Shown here one piece after another: positions 35,853 through 45,654 of a stretch of 64,000 nt of DNA. Both the position numbers and the translations under genes were made by a program. Position 1 is the first letter of the stretch. Every line of letters starts with the position of its first letter. The stretch is from Candidatus Acidiferrales bacterium. Lineage in GTDB: Bacteria > Acidobacteriota > Terriglobia > Acidiferrales > UBA7541. Below the pieces are notes generated by a model. It was not told where the DNA came from and searched no databases. It saw nothing but the letters and a program-made list of their open reading frames with translations. Where the stretch lies: positions 186,001 through 250,000 of the forward strand of contig DASYYH010000016.1 of NCBI GenBank assembly GCA_035934015.1, written 5' to 3'.

Positions 35853-36122
35853 TCAAACCAAAATGACGGTTTGCCCAGTCAGATCGAATCGCTTCCGGCA
35901 CTTGATATTTCGGCACGCAACCATGTCGTCGACGCGCACCATGTACGACCGCGCCTTCGCAAAGTGGGAACGGTCCTCTTCGTTTGATCCTCGGGGCAAT
36001 CCGCTCTTTTTCGTACGCAGCTTCCATCGCACCGGATACGTATTTTCCTGCCGGCAATGCGGGCAAATGAGCGGGATTTGTTTCGTCTCGTCTTTCTCGT
36101 CATAAAATTTTCTGTCGTCCAT
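35853..36122 (-). CDS. Small zinc-ribbon protein
   Basis: An 89-residue protein with CPHCRQ and CRNIKC cysteine pairs about 45 residues apart, consistent with one zinc ribbon. Basic residues lie between them. ATG 36122 has GGAGA about 5 nt upstream; the frame is open to 36203 within the deacetylase gene. It follows the polysaccharide deacetylase by 28 nt and may be co-transcribed. Function unknown. Confidence 0.75.
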   Translation of the reverse strand: MDDRKFYDEKDETKQIPLICPHCRQENTYPVRWKLRTKKSGLPRGSNEEDRSHFAKARSYMVRVDDMVACRNIKCRKRFDLTGQTVILV

Positions 36123-36150
36123 GGTTCTCCGTTCTTCACTGTGAGAGATT

Positions 36151-36897
36151 TCAGGCCTTTTCACTGGAGCCCGCTGGAAATTTCTCCAGCGCGGCAGCGC
36201 CAATCATGTCGAGCGTCACAAAACGAATTCCCGCATCTTTCCATCGCGGCAACCAATGCCGGAGCGCCTCGACTGTGTGCCGCCGGTCGCCTTCCGGCAC
36301 GCGAAAATCACCGTCGTGCAGCAGCAAAATATCCCCGCCAAACACACGCCGCAAGCGATGAATCACGCGGCTCGCCGGCTGCGGCATCCAATCCCACGCC
36401 CACTTCGACCACATCACCACGCCTGAGTAACCAAGCCCGCGGACAACCGCGCCGAGTTGCGGCCCGCGGAAACCAAATGGCGGGCGCATCCAGCTCAATT
36501 CCTCACCGCCGATGGCTGCGTGAATCGCTTCGCTGCAACGATTCAACTCCGCTCGCAATTTTGCGGGCGTAAGAAACGTCAAGTTCGCATGCGTCTCGGT
36601 ATGGTTTCCGACCGTGTGCCCGCGCGCCGCGATTTCCCGCGTGATTTCCGGAAACGCACGCACGCGGCTGCCCATCAGGAAAAATGTGGCTCGCGCATTA
36701 TGCTGGCCGAGCAGTTCCAGCAACTCCGGCGTCACAGCGGGATTCGGGCCGTCGTCGAATGTCAATGCGAGCGTTTGTGCGTTCCCTGTTTCACGAATCG
36801 TTCGCCCAAAAATCTGCGATTGCGGATGCACCGCACCCCAGGCACCAACGATAGCCGCTCCCAGCGCCGTAGCACCCGCGATTTCCGCTCCATGCAT
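36151..36897 (-). CDS. Polysaccharide deacetylase (NodB fold)
   Basis: A 248-residue CE4 enzyme. Motif 1 LTFDDGPNP provides the base and a metal aspartate, motif 2 GNHTETHANL provides the metal histidines, motif 3 RPPFGFRG follows, and LLLHDGDFRV carries the catalytic histidine. The N-terminus has a short hydrophobic segment (ATALGAAIVGAWG). The enzyme removes acetyl groups from chitin-like or peptidoglycan sugars, probably at the envelope. Confidence 0.9.
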   Translation of the reverse strand: MHGAEIAGATALGAAIVGAWGAVHPQSQIFGRTIRETGNAQTLALTFDDGPNPAVTPELLELLGQHNARATFFLMGSRVRAFPEITREIAARGHTVGNHTETHANLTFLTPAKLRAELNRCSEAIHAAIGGEELSWMRPPFGFRGPQLGAVVRGLGYSGVVMWSKWAWDWMPQPASRVIHRLRRVFGGDILLLHDGDFRVPEGDRRHTVEALRHWLPRWKDAGIRFVTLDMIGAAALEKFPAGSSEKA

Positions 36898-37105
36898 CCT
36901 TTTTCACTCCATCCTAATTCTCATTCCATTTTCGCATGCAACTTCTCCCCTCGCCACTTTCTCTCCGCAGCTCTGTGCACTTACGCGAATAGTTTTTTGG
37001 TTTCCGTGAGTTTTGCGAAATCATATAGAGAATTTGATACCATGTCTGCTCTTAAAAGGCGCGGATGCTGGCATTCTCCCTGCAAGTCATCCCCGCGAAA
37101 CGAAT

Positions 37106-37738
37106 ATGCACATACCAAAAGACATGGAATTTCCAGGATGGGTCCGCTGGGCCAGTGTGATTTGGCTTGCCGTATGGATTCCCGCGTATTGGATCACATG
37201 GGGCGCTGCGAATTTCATCCATCTCTGCGACATCGCCGTGATTCTTACGTGCGCGGGATTTTGGTTTGGAAATTCCCGGCTGCTGTCAAGCCAGGCCGTT
37301 TCATCGATTCTCGCCGATTTGCTCTGGGACCTCGACGCGGGATGGAGGTTGTTTTTTGGCCACCATTTATGGGGTGGCACCGAATATATGTGGGACGTGC
37401 ATTATCCGCTCTGGGTGCGCTTGCTTTCTCTGTTCCATGTTGTCTGGCCGATTCTGTTGCTCTGGTCGCTCAAGCGCGCCGGATACGATCGCGGCGGATT
37501 CGTTTTCCAAAGTTCGATTGCCGCTCTGGCCATGGTCGCAGCGCGCTATACCAATCCAGCGCTAAACATCAATTATGTTTTTCGCGACCCGATCCTGCAC
37601 TGCATGTGGGGCCCGGAGCCAGTGCATCTCGCGCTCATGTGGCTAGGCCTAGTCGTGGTGATCTATCTCCCGACGCACCTCCTCTTGCAAAAAATCTTCG
37701 CTCCGCCGGAATCGGCCACGTCAGCAATGGGATCATAA
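37106..37738 (+). CDS. Integral membrane protein of unknown function
   Basis: A 210-residue protein with about five to six membrane helices (for example WASVIWLAVWIPAYWITWGA and LALMWLGLVVVIYLPTHLLL). It is rich in Trp and His, with conserved-looking LLWDLDAGWRLFFGHH and GTEYMWDVHYPLWVRL between helices. I do not recognise the family. ATG 37106 is chosen because upstream residues are uncharacteristic. It is convergent with the NtrX-like gene. Confidence 0.7.
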   Translation: MHIPKDMEFPGWVRWASVIWLAVWIPAYWITWGAANFIHLCDIAVILTCAGFWFGNSRLLSSQAVSSILADLLWDLDAGWRLFFGHHLWGGTEYMWDVHYPLWVRLLSLFHVVWPILLLWSLKRAGYDRGGFVFQSSIAALAMVAARYTNPALNINYVFRDPILHCMWGPEPVHLALMWLGLVVVIYLPTHLLLQKIFAPPESATSAMGS

Positions 37739-37784
37739 GCACAGAGCGCTGGTCTGCTACTGGCGCCTTGGAGCTTTTCTCTGC

Positions 37785-39218
37785 TCAGTCCTCTTCTTTT
37801 CTGAGCGAACGAAGATCAATCCCCAGGTGCTGGCACTTCTTGTAGAGATGGCTGCGCTCAAGTCCGAGCGCCTTGGCGGTGTTGGTCATGTGGTGATGAT
37901 GGCGCTTGAGCTCGGTGAGAATCGTCTCGCGTTCGAACGCATCCACCCGCTCGGTCATGGTGCCGAAAGACATCGCCCTCGTCGCGCCGGGCCCTGCGGC
38001 GGCACTGCCCGCAGTCCCGGCAGGATCGCCAGCCGCACCTGCCGAATCCGCCTGCGGTAACGCCTGCCGGACCGACATGGCGTCAATCTCATCTCCCGGT
38101 GCAAGGAGCATCACCCGCTCCACCACGTTGCGCAGCTCGCGCACATTCCCAGGCCATGCGTACCGCGAAAGTTGTTCTATCGCTTCTGCAGAAAATCTCT
38201 TCGGCTTCCACGTATTTTGTTCCGCGACCTGCCGTGCAAAATGTTCTGCAAGCACGGGGATGTCCTCAATGCGCTCGCGTAAAGGCGGCAGCACAACCGG
38301 AAAAACGAAAACCCGGTGGTACAAATCCTGCCGGAAAGCGCCGCGCCGTACTTCGTCTTCAAGATTGCGATGCGTCGCGACAATCACGCGCACGTCCACC
38401 GAAATCGCGCGGTCGCCGCCGACGCGCTCGATTTCGCCTTCTTCGAGCACGCGGAGCAGTTTAGCCTGCATCGGCGCGGGCATGTCACCGATTTCGTCGA
38501 GGAAGAGCGTGCCCCGATGCGCTTGCTCAAATTTTCCAATGTGCCGCGAAGCCGCCCCGGTGAACGAGCCTTTTTCGTGGCCGAAAAGCTCTGATTCCAA
38601 TAGCTCCGCAGGCACCGCGGCACAATTCAGCGTGACGAACGGCCCGGAGCGGCGCGCGCTCTTTTCGTGCAGCGTTCGCGCCACAAGCTCTTTGCCCGTG
38701 CCCGTCTCTCCGCGAATGCACACGCGCGTTTCGCTTGCTGCCACGCGCTCTATCTCCGCCATCAGCGATCTCATCGTCGGGCTTGCCCAGATGAGTTGGT
38801 GACGCCCCGCGCGCCGGCGCAAGTCGCGATTTTCCTGCTCCAAACGCGCGAGCTTCAGTGAGTTTTCCACTGTGAGCAGAAGTTTTTCCGTCGAAATCGG
38901 TTTTTCAAGAAAATCTGCCGCACCCAGCCGCGTGGCGCGCACGGCCATTTCGATCGTCGCTTGCCCTGACATCATCACCACGGGCGAGGCGACGCCAAGA
39001 TTCTTCATTTCCTCCAGCAGCGCGATGCCATCTTTGCCGGGCATCACCACATCCGAAAGAATCAAATCGAAATGCCCATCGCGGGCCATCTCCAGAGCGC
39101 GCCCGGCGTTGTCGCAGACCGTCGCTTCGTGGCCCGACAATCGAAATGCACGCGCGAGCGACGCGAGCGTATTCGCGTCATCATCGATGATCAGAATGTG
39201 CGCTTTCGCGGACATCAA
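37785..39218 (-). CDS. NtrX-like sigma-54 response regulator
   Basis: A 477-residue protein with a receiver (ILIIDDDANTLASL; Asp in LILSDVVMPGKDG), an AAA+ domain ([11 protein letters not shown]; loop [18 protein letters not shown]) and a C-terminal Fis-like helix (TAKALGLERSHLYKKCQHLG). An Ala/Gly-rich linker precedes the helix. The ending HLYKKCQHLGI is typical of NtrX. It follows the NtrY-like kinase by 3 nt. The GAFTGA loop is GSFTGA, as in the regulator at 28445. Confidence 0.92.
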   Translation of the reverse strand: MMSAKAHILIIDDDANTLASLARAFRLSGHEATVCDNAGRALEMARDGHFDLILSDVVMPGKDGIALLEEMKNLGVASPVVMMSGQATIEMAVRATRLGAADFLEKPISTEKLLLTVENSLKLARLEQENRDLRRRAGRHQLIWASPTMRSLMAEIERVAASETRVCIRGETGTGKELVARTLHEKSARRSGPFVTLNCAAVPAELLESELFGHEKGSFTGAASRHIGKFEQAHRGTLFLDEIGDMPAPMQAKLLRVLEEGEIERVGGDRAISVDVRVIVATHRNLEDEVRRGAFRQDLYHRVFVFPVVLPPLRERIEDIPVLAEHFARQVAEQNTWKPKRFSAEAIEQLSRYAWPGNVRELRNVVERVMLLAPGDEIDAMSVRQALPQADSAGAAGDPAGTAGSAAAGPGATRAMSFGTMTERVDAFERETILTELKRHHHHMTNTAKALGLERSHLYKKCQHLGIDLRSLRKEED

Positions 39219-39221
39219 ACG

Positions 39222-41063
39222 TCAGACCTCCCGTGCTGCGCGAGCTTCCTCATGTGCTTCGATTGTCACCGGTGGCGTCGGAGGCAAATCAATGACAAAT
39301 GTCGCGCCTTGCCCCGGTTCACTTACGACAGAGATGCGTCCACCGTGATCGCTCACCACGGACTGCACGATGGCGAGTCCGAGTCCTGTGCCATGTTGCT
39401 TGGTCGTGTAATACGGCGTGAAAAGTCGCGCGCATTCCTCGGGCGTCAGCCCAGCGCCGGTGTCGGACACCTCCAAGCGCACCCCGCCATCGTGCCGCAA
39501 AGTCCGAATCTTTAATGTGCCGCCCGATGGCATAGCGTCCAGTGCGTTGAGAACCAAATTGCCGAGCGCGCGATGCAGCAGCGCCGTGTCTGCTTGGATC
39601 ACGGGCAATTTTTCGGCGAGTTGCAAATCCATTTTTATCTCCGGTTCCCCCAGTGCGGTGAACCGCGGCTCGAAAAGGCGAATGATGCCGTGGACGATTT
39701 CATTCACATTCGTAAACTGCAGCTCAGGCTGCGGCATTTTTGCGAAATCGCTGAAGCGGCCAACGATCGCTTTCAGATTTTCAATCTCCGCCAACAATGT
39801 GGCCGTGGATTCGTGAAAAATTTCATCAAAATCCGGCGAATTCTGCTCGCGTGCGCGACGCAGGTTTTCCAGCGTGATCTGCAACGGAAAGAGCGGATTC
39901 TTCAGCTCGTGCGCCAGCCGGCGGGCCAGCTCGCGCCATGCGGCGACACGTTCCGCCTGCACCAACCGTTCTCGTTGACCCACGAGCTGCTCGGTCATGG
40001 AGTTGAATGCTTGTGCAAGCGTGCCAATTTCGTCTCCAGAAGCGATATTCACACGAGCGTGCCAATTCCCGGCCGCGACTTCCTGTGCGCCAGTGACAAG
40101 TTCACCGACGGGGCGCGTTACGCGCATCGCTGCCCACCAACTTAGAAGAATCCCTAGCGCCAGCGCCATGCCGCCGACGGCCAGCGCCAGCCATAGAATG
40201 CGACGTTCGAGCAGCACCAGGTCGCGGCGTGAACTGCCGATAAGAAAAACGCCGAGCAAATCCTTTGCCGCATCGCCGCCCGGTCCGAAAAGCGGCAGAA
40301 CATGGAACGCTTCTTCCGAACTCGCTTTGCGCGTCCATTGAATCGTGGTCGCGAACTCTTCCGGCTGCGCGAATTCGTTTTCGACAAGAGGCGCCAAACG
40401 CGTGGCCTGATTGACTGGCCCATTCACGTCGGTCAGGTTCACGGCGGAAAAATTCGGCGTCAGTTTCGTGTAAAGCAGCGCGCGCATTCCCGCGGGCAAG
40501 CTGAGGGATGAAAGGAATGATTTGCCGAGCCGCTCGCCGCCGGCAATGTAAAAAGTCGCATTGCCAATCGGCACCGTGCGAACAGCGATCAGACCCAGCG
40601 CCGCACCGTCCGGCGTGTCCATCTCGGCAAGGAAAGCGCCACGCGACGTCCAGTCCGTTTTTTCGAGCAGCCAGCTTTCCTTGTAGCCGAACCGCGCAGG
40701 CCATTGCTCCGAAGAAATGATGCTCCCGTCGCTGTCAACGAACTCGAGGAAATCAAGCTGATGCGCATTTCCCACGCTCGAGGCATCGTTCCCGTAAACA
40801 GAGGGATCCTGACGGTGCGTGCTGAGATTCATAGCCATCGTGAGCGTCGCTTCGGCATTGGCGATATCCTCAATGCGCCCAATAATCTCCTGTTTCTGGT
40901 TCGAAAACTCCCGCTGGAATTGTCCTACGATGGCCTCCGTGTGCGATGCGTCGAGTTGTTCGAAGGCGCGTCGCGTCGAAATCGTGACGCCGAACGCGAC
41001 AACTGCAACCGCGGCGACGACCACCATCGGAAAAAGAACGAACATCTTGAAGCGGAAGCTCAC
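39222..41063 (-). CDS. NtrY-like membrane histidine kinase
   Basis: A 613-residue kinase with two membrane helices (VLFPMVVVAAVAVVAFGVTI; LALAVGGMALALGILLSWWA) around a sensor of about 240 residues. HAMP, the typical NtrY H-box region AAWRELARRLAHELKNPLFP, the N-box NLVLNALDAM and G2 GTGLGLAIVQ follow. GTG 41063 overlaps the binding-protein stop as GTGA; the frame is open to ATG 41102. The coupling suggests that the upstream binding protein informs the sensor. Confidence 0.9.
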   Translation of the reverse strand: MSFRFKMFVLFPMVVVAAVAVVAFGVTISTRRAFEQLDASHTEAIVGQFQREFSNQKQEIIGRIEDIANAEATLTMAMNLSTHRQDPSVYGNDASSVGNAHQLDFLEFVDSDGSIISSEQWPARFGYKESWLLEKTDWTSRGAFLAEMDTPDGAALGLIAVRTVPIGNATFYIAGGERLGKSFLSSLSLPAGMRALLYTKLTPNFSAVNLTDVNGPVNQATRLAPLVENEFAQPEEFATTIQWTRKASSEEAFHVLPLFGPGGDAAKDLLGVFLIGSSRRDLVLLERRILWLALAVGGMALALGILLSWWAAMRVTRPVGELVTGAQEVAAGNWHARVNIASGDEIGTLAQAFNSMTEQLVGQRERLVQAERVAAWRELARRLAHELKNPLFPLQITLENLRRAREQNSPDFDEIFHESTATLLAEIENLKAIVGRFSDFAKMPQPELQFTNVNEIVHGIIRLFEPRFTALGEPEIKMDLQLAEKLPVIQADTALLHRALGNLVLNALDAMPSGGTLKIRTLRHDGGVRLEVSDTGAGLTPEECARLFTPYYTTKQHGTGLGLAIVQSVVSDHGGRISVVSEPGQGATFVIDLPPTPPVTIEAHEEARAAREV

Positions 41064-42523
41064 GGCTGCGCTCCATCGAGCCACACATTGGCGAGGCGCC
41101 ACGTGCCGGAATGTATCGGCATCCAGTCGCGCACGCGCGCGCTCAGCCCCACGACTTCCGGGACGTGCGCGAGGGGAATCACGCCATACGTATCGATGAC
41201 GGCTCGTTCGCGGGAGTAGAGTTCGTCAAGGCTCGTGGGATCGGAGAGCGGCCCCGCGAGTGAAGAATCCAAATCGGCAACTGGCGCGAGCGCTTGCAGG
41301 AAATCTTCGAGCGCCACGGCAGGATCCGGTGAAGAAAGGGGCAGGCGCACGATCATCGCGTCCAGGCCCTGCCAGTTCGCTGTCCCACCTGGCATCGGAT
41401 GAGTCGAAAGAGGTATCCCTGCCGCTTGCGCGTTCACGGCAATTCGCTCGGCAATAGAGCGTTCCATGGCGTCGGCGGAATCATAGCCCAGCTTGAGCGC
41501 CACGGAGGAAGGGGTTTGCGTCATGGCTCCTGTGCTTTGGAGCACGGCGCCCGGCAGCGAAAATAAAAAGGCATAGCCTGAGCACCATTGCGGCACAAGC
41601 CCTCTTGCAGGCTCTCCTTCTTTTTGCAACACAAAATCGACCAGGGACGCGCGATCAATCGCCTGCGAAAGCGCCTGGCGCACGCGAACGTCTTTCGTTG
41701 TCGTCGAACGAAGAAACACTAGCGCGAGCAACTCAGAAGGAGGAGAAGCAGAGATGCGCACGCCGCGCGAAGCATCAATCCGCGCGCGATCGGCCGCCAC
41801 GTCGACAATGTCCACCTTTCCAAGGTCGAGATCGATCATTCGGTCGCGAATCGTACGGCCCATTTGAATGTCGACTGCATCAACGAACGGCCGCCCGTTC
41901 CAGTAATCGGCGTTTGCGGTGAGCGCAGCGTGATTCCCTGGTTCCCAGGTCACTATGCGAAACGGTCCCGTATCAGCGAACGACCCGTCAGCCTGCCGAA
42001 CGAGAATTGAATTGTGCGGCTCCGCCAAGCGATATAACAAATCCGGCTGTGGCGCGTCGAAGTCGATTATCACCTTTGAAGTCGACGGACCGGCCGTTGC
42101 CGGCCCATTATCGGCGCGCAAAGAAACATGCCACGAAGGATTCGCCGCTTGCAGCGAGTCAACAACAGCCTGTACAGCAATGAGGCTTCCATCCTGCAAT
42201 TTCACATTGCGAAGCATGAATTCCCAATGCTTGTACGTCTCGTCATGCGTCCATGAAACCGCCAGCGCAGGTTGCGGCTGGCCGAATTGATCTAGCATAA
42301 CCAGGCGGTCCGAAATCAGTTCGAATATGCGATTCTGTGCGATGCGATCCGCAATGGAATCCGGGGTCTGCGCCGGATCGAGAGAACTGATTCGGCCTTC
42401 GAAATCGATGAACAGCGTGCCGCCATAGCGCGGCCTCCGCGCCGCGAATGCAGCGATGGCCGCAAATAGCGCAGTTGCCAAGAGGCTACTGGTTGTAATT
42501 TGCGCGAATAAAGTACGCTTCAT
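41060..42523 (-). CDS. Oligopeptide/nickel-type solute-binding protein (SBP_bac_5)
   Basis: A 487-residue protein with a signal peptide (SLLATALFAAIAAFAA) and the family N-terminus RRPRYGGTLFIDFEGRISSLDP. VRQALSQAIDRASLVDFVL is the family hinge motif. OppA-type proteins capture peptides or metal chelates for ABC uptake, but no permease or ATPase gene is adjacent. The gene lies between a secreted protein and a coupled NtrY/NtrX pair, so it may act as a sensor. ATG 42523 lies within the end of the upstream gene (38-bp overlap); a GTG at 42685 extends the frame without homology. Confidence 0.85.
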   Translation of the reverse strand: MKRTLFAQITTSSLLATALFAAIAAFAARRPRYGGTLFIDFEGRISSLDPAQTPDSIADRIAQNRIFELISDRLVMLDQFGQPQPALAVSWTHDETYKHWEFMLRNVKLQDGSLIAVQAVVDSLQAANPSWHVSLRADNGPATAGPSTSKVIIDFDAPQPDLLYRLAEPHNSILVRQADGSFADTGPFRIVTWEPGNHAALTANADYWNGRPFVDAVDIQMGRTIRDRMIDLDLGKVDIVDVAADRARIDASRGVRISASPPSELLALVFLRSTTTKDVRVRQALSQAIDRASLVDFVLQKEGEPARGLVPQWCSGYAFLFSLPGAVLQSTGAMTQTPSSVALKLGYDSADAMERSIAERIAVNAQAAGIPLSTHPMPGGTANWQGLDAMIVRLPLSSPDPAVALEDFLQALAPVADLDSSLAGPLSDPTSLDELYSRERAVIDTYGVIPLAHVPEVVGLSARVRDWMPIHSGTWRLANVWLDGAQP

Positions 42524-43850
42524 ACATTCCTGTCTTGAGATTCCGCGAAACCGCGAGCGCCCTATTTTCTCCCTCGGACCACAGCGTCGTGATCGGCCCG
42601 TCGAATTCCAGAACGTCGCTCGCCGGTGTCGCCTTCCGATCAACGATATGGAAAGCCTGAAGCGTATCAGCCGTAGTCCAATCACCCGTGCCGGTCACAA
42701 GCAACGGCCACCGATTTCGGCTGGAAGAGTAAAGCGCGGCGATGTCGCTGCCCCAACCGGAAATAGTGGCGACCGGTGTCGACGATCCATCGAATAGCAA
42801 TGCCCGGCCATCCGGTGCCGCAGCGACGAAATCGAGCGAAGCTCCGGAGGCAGGCGGAGGCGCGAAAAACGCAAGCGAATCGAACTCCTGCGTTCCCGTT
42901 GCAGGAAGTGTAAAAGTGTTTTCATCCGTTGAACCCGTCGGCTGAAGAGTGGAAGCGCTCGGGAAACGAAGAGAGGGAAGCCAGCCGACATTGGTCTGCT
43001 TGCAGGACGGCACGAGCGCTGTTCCAGCAAGCGCAATGCTGCAGTCGATGCCCGGCAGTACGGCGTGTTCCTGGCCATTTTCGTCAGGCTGTAATCGTCC
43101 GCGCGCATCCCGTGGCAGGCGAAAGAGGCCAAAGTCCACAGCTTGCGAAGTGTCAAATTGAAGTTCCCACGCTCCATTTTCTTGCGTGTAAAGCCCGACG
43201 CGCTCCAGCTGCAGCACCAGAAGTTCCTCGTGCGCACCCTCTTTCGCCGGTAGCAACGCCACATCGAGAATTGGCTCAGGCGAGCTGAGAATGAATTGTT
43301 TTTGAAGCACGAGCGACGGTTGGAATCGCTGCGCCGCGCTCACGCGGTCCCGCGGAACAGCGACGAAAAACGTCTTCACAGCGCCGTACCCATTCACTTG
43401 CGCAACCCACAAATACTCCCAAAGATTTTCAGAAAGTGTAATCGTCAGCGAGACATTCGCCGGCGGCTGCGCCGCCGCGGATTGCAAGGTCTTCCCTGCT
43501 TTGGCCATTTCGCCGCGGAAAGCGTCGCATGCCTGCTGAAATTCCGTCTGTGAAACTGAAGAAAGATTTGCGGGCGGGCTCGAAAGGGCGACAAGAGCTT
43601 GCACGTCGACGCCCACCGCTCCGGCGACCTTGCGTGCTAGCTCGCGTGCCGCGGATGTCAATCCCTGCTCCTCTGTCTGCGCTTTTTCCTGGCTCTCTGA
43701 TGACTGCTCTGTTGTGGCGGCCTTCGACTGTGTCTCGGTTCGCGCTGAGGATTGCGGGGATGCATGCGCGCCAACCGCAGCGAGAGCAAAAAACAAAAAT
43801 GCAAGCCAATCGGCGATGCGGAAGAACAAATTTCGGCGGAAGGAAAGCAT
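42486..43850 (-). CDS. Secreted protein of unknown function, propeller-like
   Basis: A 454-residue protein with a signal peptide (WLAFLFFALAAVGAHA). A Gln/Glu/Thr-rich helical segment is followed by a beta-rich body with repeated hydrophobic strands and DG turns (VGLYTQENGAWELQFDTSQ; FVAAAPDGRALLFDGSS). This resembles FG-GAP or other propellers, but I cannot assign it. ATG 43850 starts the signal peptide; GTG 43865 is the alternative. It heads the binding-protein/NtrY/NtrX operon, which implies a shared pathway. Confidence 0.7.
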   Translation of the reverse strand: MLSFRRNLFFRIADWLAFLFFALAAVGAHASPQSSARTETQSKAATTEQSSESQEKAQTEEQGLTSAARELARKVAGAVGVDVQALVALSSPPANLSSVSQTEFQQACDAFRGEMAKAGKTLQSAAAQPPANVSLTITLSENLWEYLWVAQVNGYGAVKTFFVAVPRDRVSAAQRFQPSLVLQKQFILSSPEPILDVALLPAKEGAHEELLVLQLERVGLYTQENGAWELQFDTSQAVDFGLFRLPRDARGRLQPDENGQEHAVLPGIDCSIALAGTALVPSCKQTNVGWLPSLRFPSASTLQPTGSTDENTFTLPATGTQEFDSLAFFAPPPASGASLDFVAAAPDGRALLFDGSSTPVATISGWGSDIAALYSSSRNRWPLLVTGTGDWTTADTLQAFHIVDRKATPASDVLEFDGPITTLWSEGENRALAVSRNLKTGMYEAYFIRANYNQ

Positions 43851-44073
43851 GGGATCGCGCCACACGCGCGTCGCGGGCCATCATAGCACACGCGGTTTCT
43901 CCGCAACGCATGCGCTCGAAGAGCGTGTGCCCAACGAGTTCGCATCCCCCAGCAGGTCGCTCTCGAAGAACCGCTGGCGGGTGGCTTTGCTGCGGCGGGA
44001 GCGAAGCCACCCACAGGGGTTTGGCCAGCAGTTACCCGGCTGCGACGGCTGTTCAGCCGCCCGGGAACTCGCA

Positions 44074-45414
44074 TCACTGGCTGCCTCCGCGCGGAGTCGG
44101 CGGATCATTAGCCGTCGCGGGAGGCGCGTCAGTGCCCAGCGGCGCATCGAGCACGCCGTTGGTGAAGAAAAATTTGCCATCCATCGGCACCATCATGATG
44201 CGAACTTTGTCCGACAGTTTCTCTGCAACGATTTTTTGAATCAGCAGTGGATTGCCTTTGAGTGCGGCTCCTTCCAGTTGCAACTCCTGCGCCTCGGCCG
44301 CGCCGGTGATGCGAATGCGATCCGCGTCGGCCTTGGCCAGAAGCTCTTGGCTTTGCTGCTCGGCCTGACTGTCAATGACTTTCGCCTGCGCTTCCGCCTG
44401 TGCATTTTCGAGCGTCGCTTCCTTGCGCGCCTTCGCTTCCAGCCGCGCCTGCTCGATTTGCTTCTGTTTCAACGGCAGCGTGTACTGCATCGCATCCGAT
44501 TCCGCCTTGGCGCCGATGACGCGCGCCTGCGCGCTCGCCTCCGCTTGTTTCACCTGCCGGACTTTGTTTTCCTCGGCCTGATATTCGGCAATCTTCACGC
44601 GCTTGGCTTCGATCTCCTGCTCAAAGGTCATTTCCTCGCCCTGCTGCTCTTTCAGCAAAATATTTTGCAGCCCTTGCGCATACTCCGGCGGCAGCACGAT
44701 TCGCCGCACCAGAACTTCTTTCACCACGATGGCGTCGCTGGCCAGCCGCGAAGTGATCAAGTCCGTGACGCGTTGGTGAAACTCGAAGCGCTTTTCGGAA
44801 AAGATATCTCGCACTACGTATTCCGGCGCGACTTCTCGGAACGTCGCCTCGACGACCGGCGCAACAATTTTCTGGTCGATCGGCTGTGGGATATTCTCCT
44901 CCACAAAATCGAGCCTTCGCGGGTCCAGCCGATAGCGCACTGTTACGGCAATACCCATCGGCAGACCCTCCTGTGCCTCGACGCTCAGCACGGCCAGATG
45001 CTCCTTCGTGTTTTCCTGCGCCGCCGTCGCATATACCTGGTCGCGAATGTCATAGGTCGATACGCGCTGCATGAGCGGCACGACGAGATGCACGCCTGCA
45101 TAGAGCGTCCCCGGGTGAATGCCGGAAATCTGGCTCACACGGACGCCCGCCATGCCATCAGGAATCACCACAATGCTTAAAGAAATCAGAAGTGCGACGG
45201 TGGAAGCTCCTGCAATCCTGCCGGCATCATTCCAGCGGATTGGTTTCCGTGATCGCGGCGGCAAAGGGGATGCGTCGGGCGCAGCTTTTATAAACAAACG
45301 CCGAGCGACACGGTCAAGCTCGTAAAGATAAATTAAATCGTACGCCACGATGAAAGCAGCGGCAATCAGCAGCGCGATTCCAGCCGTAAATAGCAAACCT
45401 CTCAGAAAAAGCAT
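44074..45414 (-). CDS. SPFH/band-7 domain membrane protein
   Basis: A 446-residue protein with two N-terminal helices (GLLFTAGIALLIAAAFIVAY; ASTVALLISLSIVVI). An SPFH domain follows (RVSQISGIHPGTLYAGVHLVVPLMQRV; EYVVRDIFSEKRFEFH), then a long coiled coil (about 260-390, Glu/Ala/Gln/Lys-rich) and a Pro/Gly-rich tail. Prohibitin and flotillin relatives form ring-like membrane scaffolds. An unrelated 59-residue protein gene lies upstream on the same strand. Confidence 0.9.
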   Translation of the reverse strand: MLFLRGLLFTAGIALLIAAAFIVAYDLIYLYELDRVARRLFIKAAPDASPLPPRSRKPIRWNDAGRIAGASTVALLISLSIVVIPDGMAGVRVSQISGIHPGTLYAGVHLVVPLMQRVSTYDIRDQVYATAAQENTKEHLAVLSVEAQEGLPMGIAVTVRYRLDPRRLDFVEENIPQPIDQKIVAPVVEATFREVAPEYVVRDIFSEKRFEFHQRVTDLITSRLASDAIVVKEVLVRRIVLPPEYAQGLQNILLKEQQGEEMTFEQEIEAKRVKIAEYQAEENKVRQVKQAEASAQARVIGAKAESDAMQYTLPLKQKQIEQARLEAKARKEATLENAQAEAQAKVIDSQAEQQSQELLAKADADRIRITGAAEAQELQLEGAALKGNPLLIQKIVAEKLSDKVRIMMVPMDGKFFFTNGVLDAPLGTDAPPATANDPPTPRGGSQ

Positions 45415-45449
45415 TTTCCCCCCTCCCCTTCTCGTTCCCTTCCCACCAT

Positions 45450-45629
45450 TCAGGACTTGGCCCGAACCGGGATACGAATCTCATCGCGCGCGGCAAGCTT
45501 GGCTGGCATCAAGATCATCATCGTCCGCAGGCACAGCCACTCCAGCCCCGCCGCAATCGCGGTGGAAGTAACTACTGCCGTCAAAAGGACTGCCGCGCTG
45601 AAAATCTTCTCTGCGAGCTGCGTGCTCAT
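45450..45629 (-). CDS. Small membrane protein
   Basis: A 59-residue protein with one hydrophobic helix (IFSAAVLLTAVVTSTAIAAG) and a basic tail. GAGGG lies about 7 nt before ATG 45629. It sits between the L,D-transpeptidase and the SPFH gene, with short gaps on both sides, suggesting an operon. Function unknown. Confidence 0.6.
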   Translation of the reverse strand: MSTQLAEKIFSAAVLLTAVVTSTAIAAGLEWLCLRTMMILMPAKLAARDEIRIPVRAKS

Positions 45630-45654
45630 GTTCGTACCCTCGCTTTCGTCTCGT

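Noticed and set aside
43630-45180. A 516-codon open frame on the plus strand
   Set aside because: It lies antisense to the SPFH and secreted-protein genes and its composition is typical of a high-GC shadow frame.
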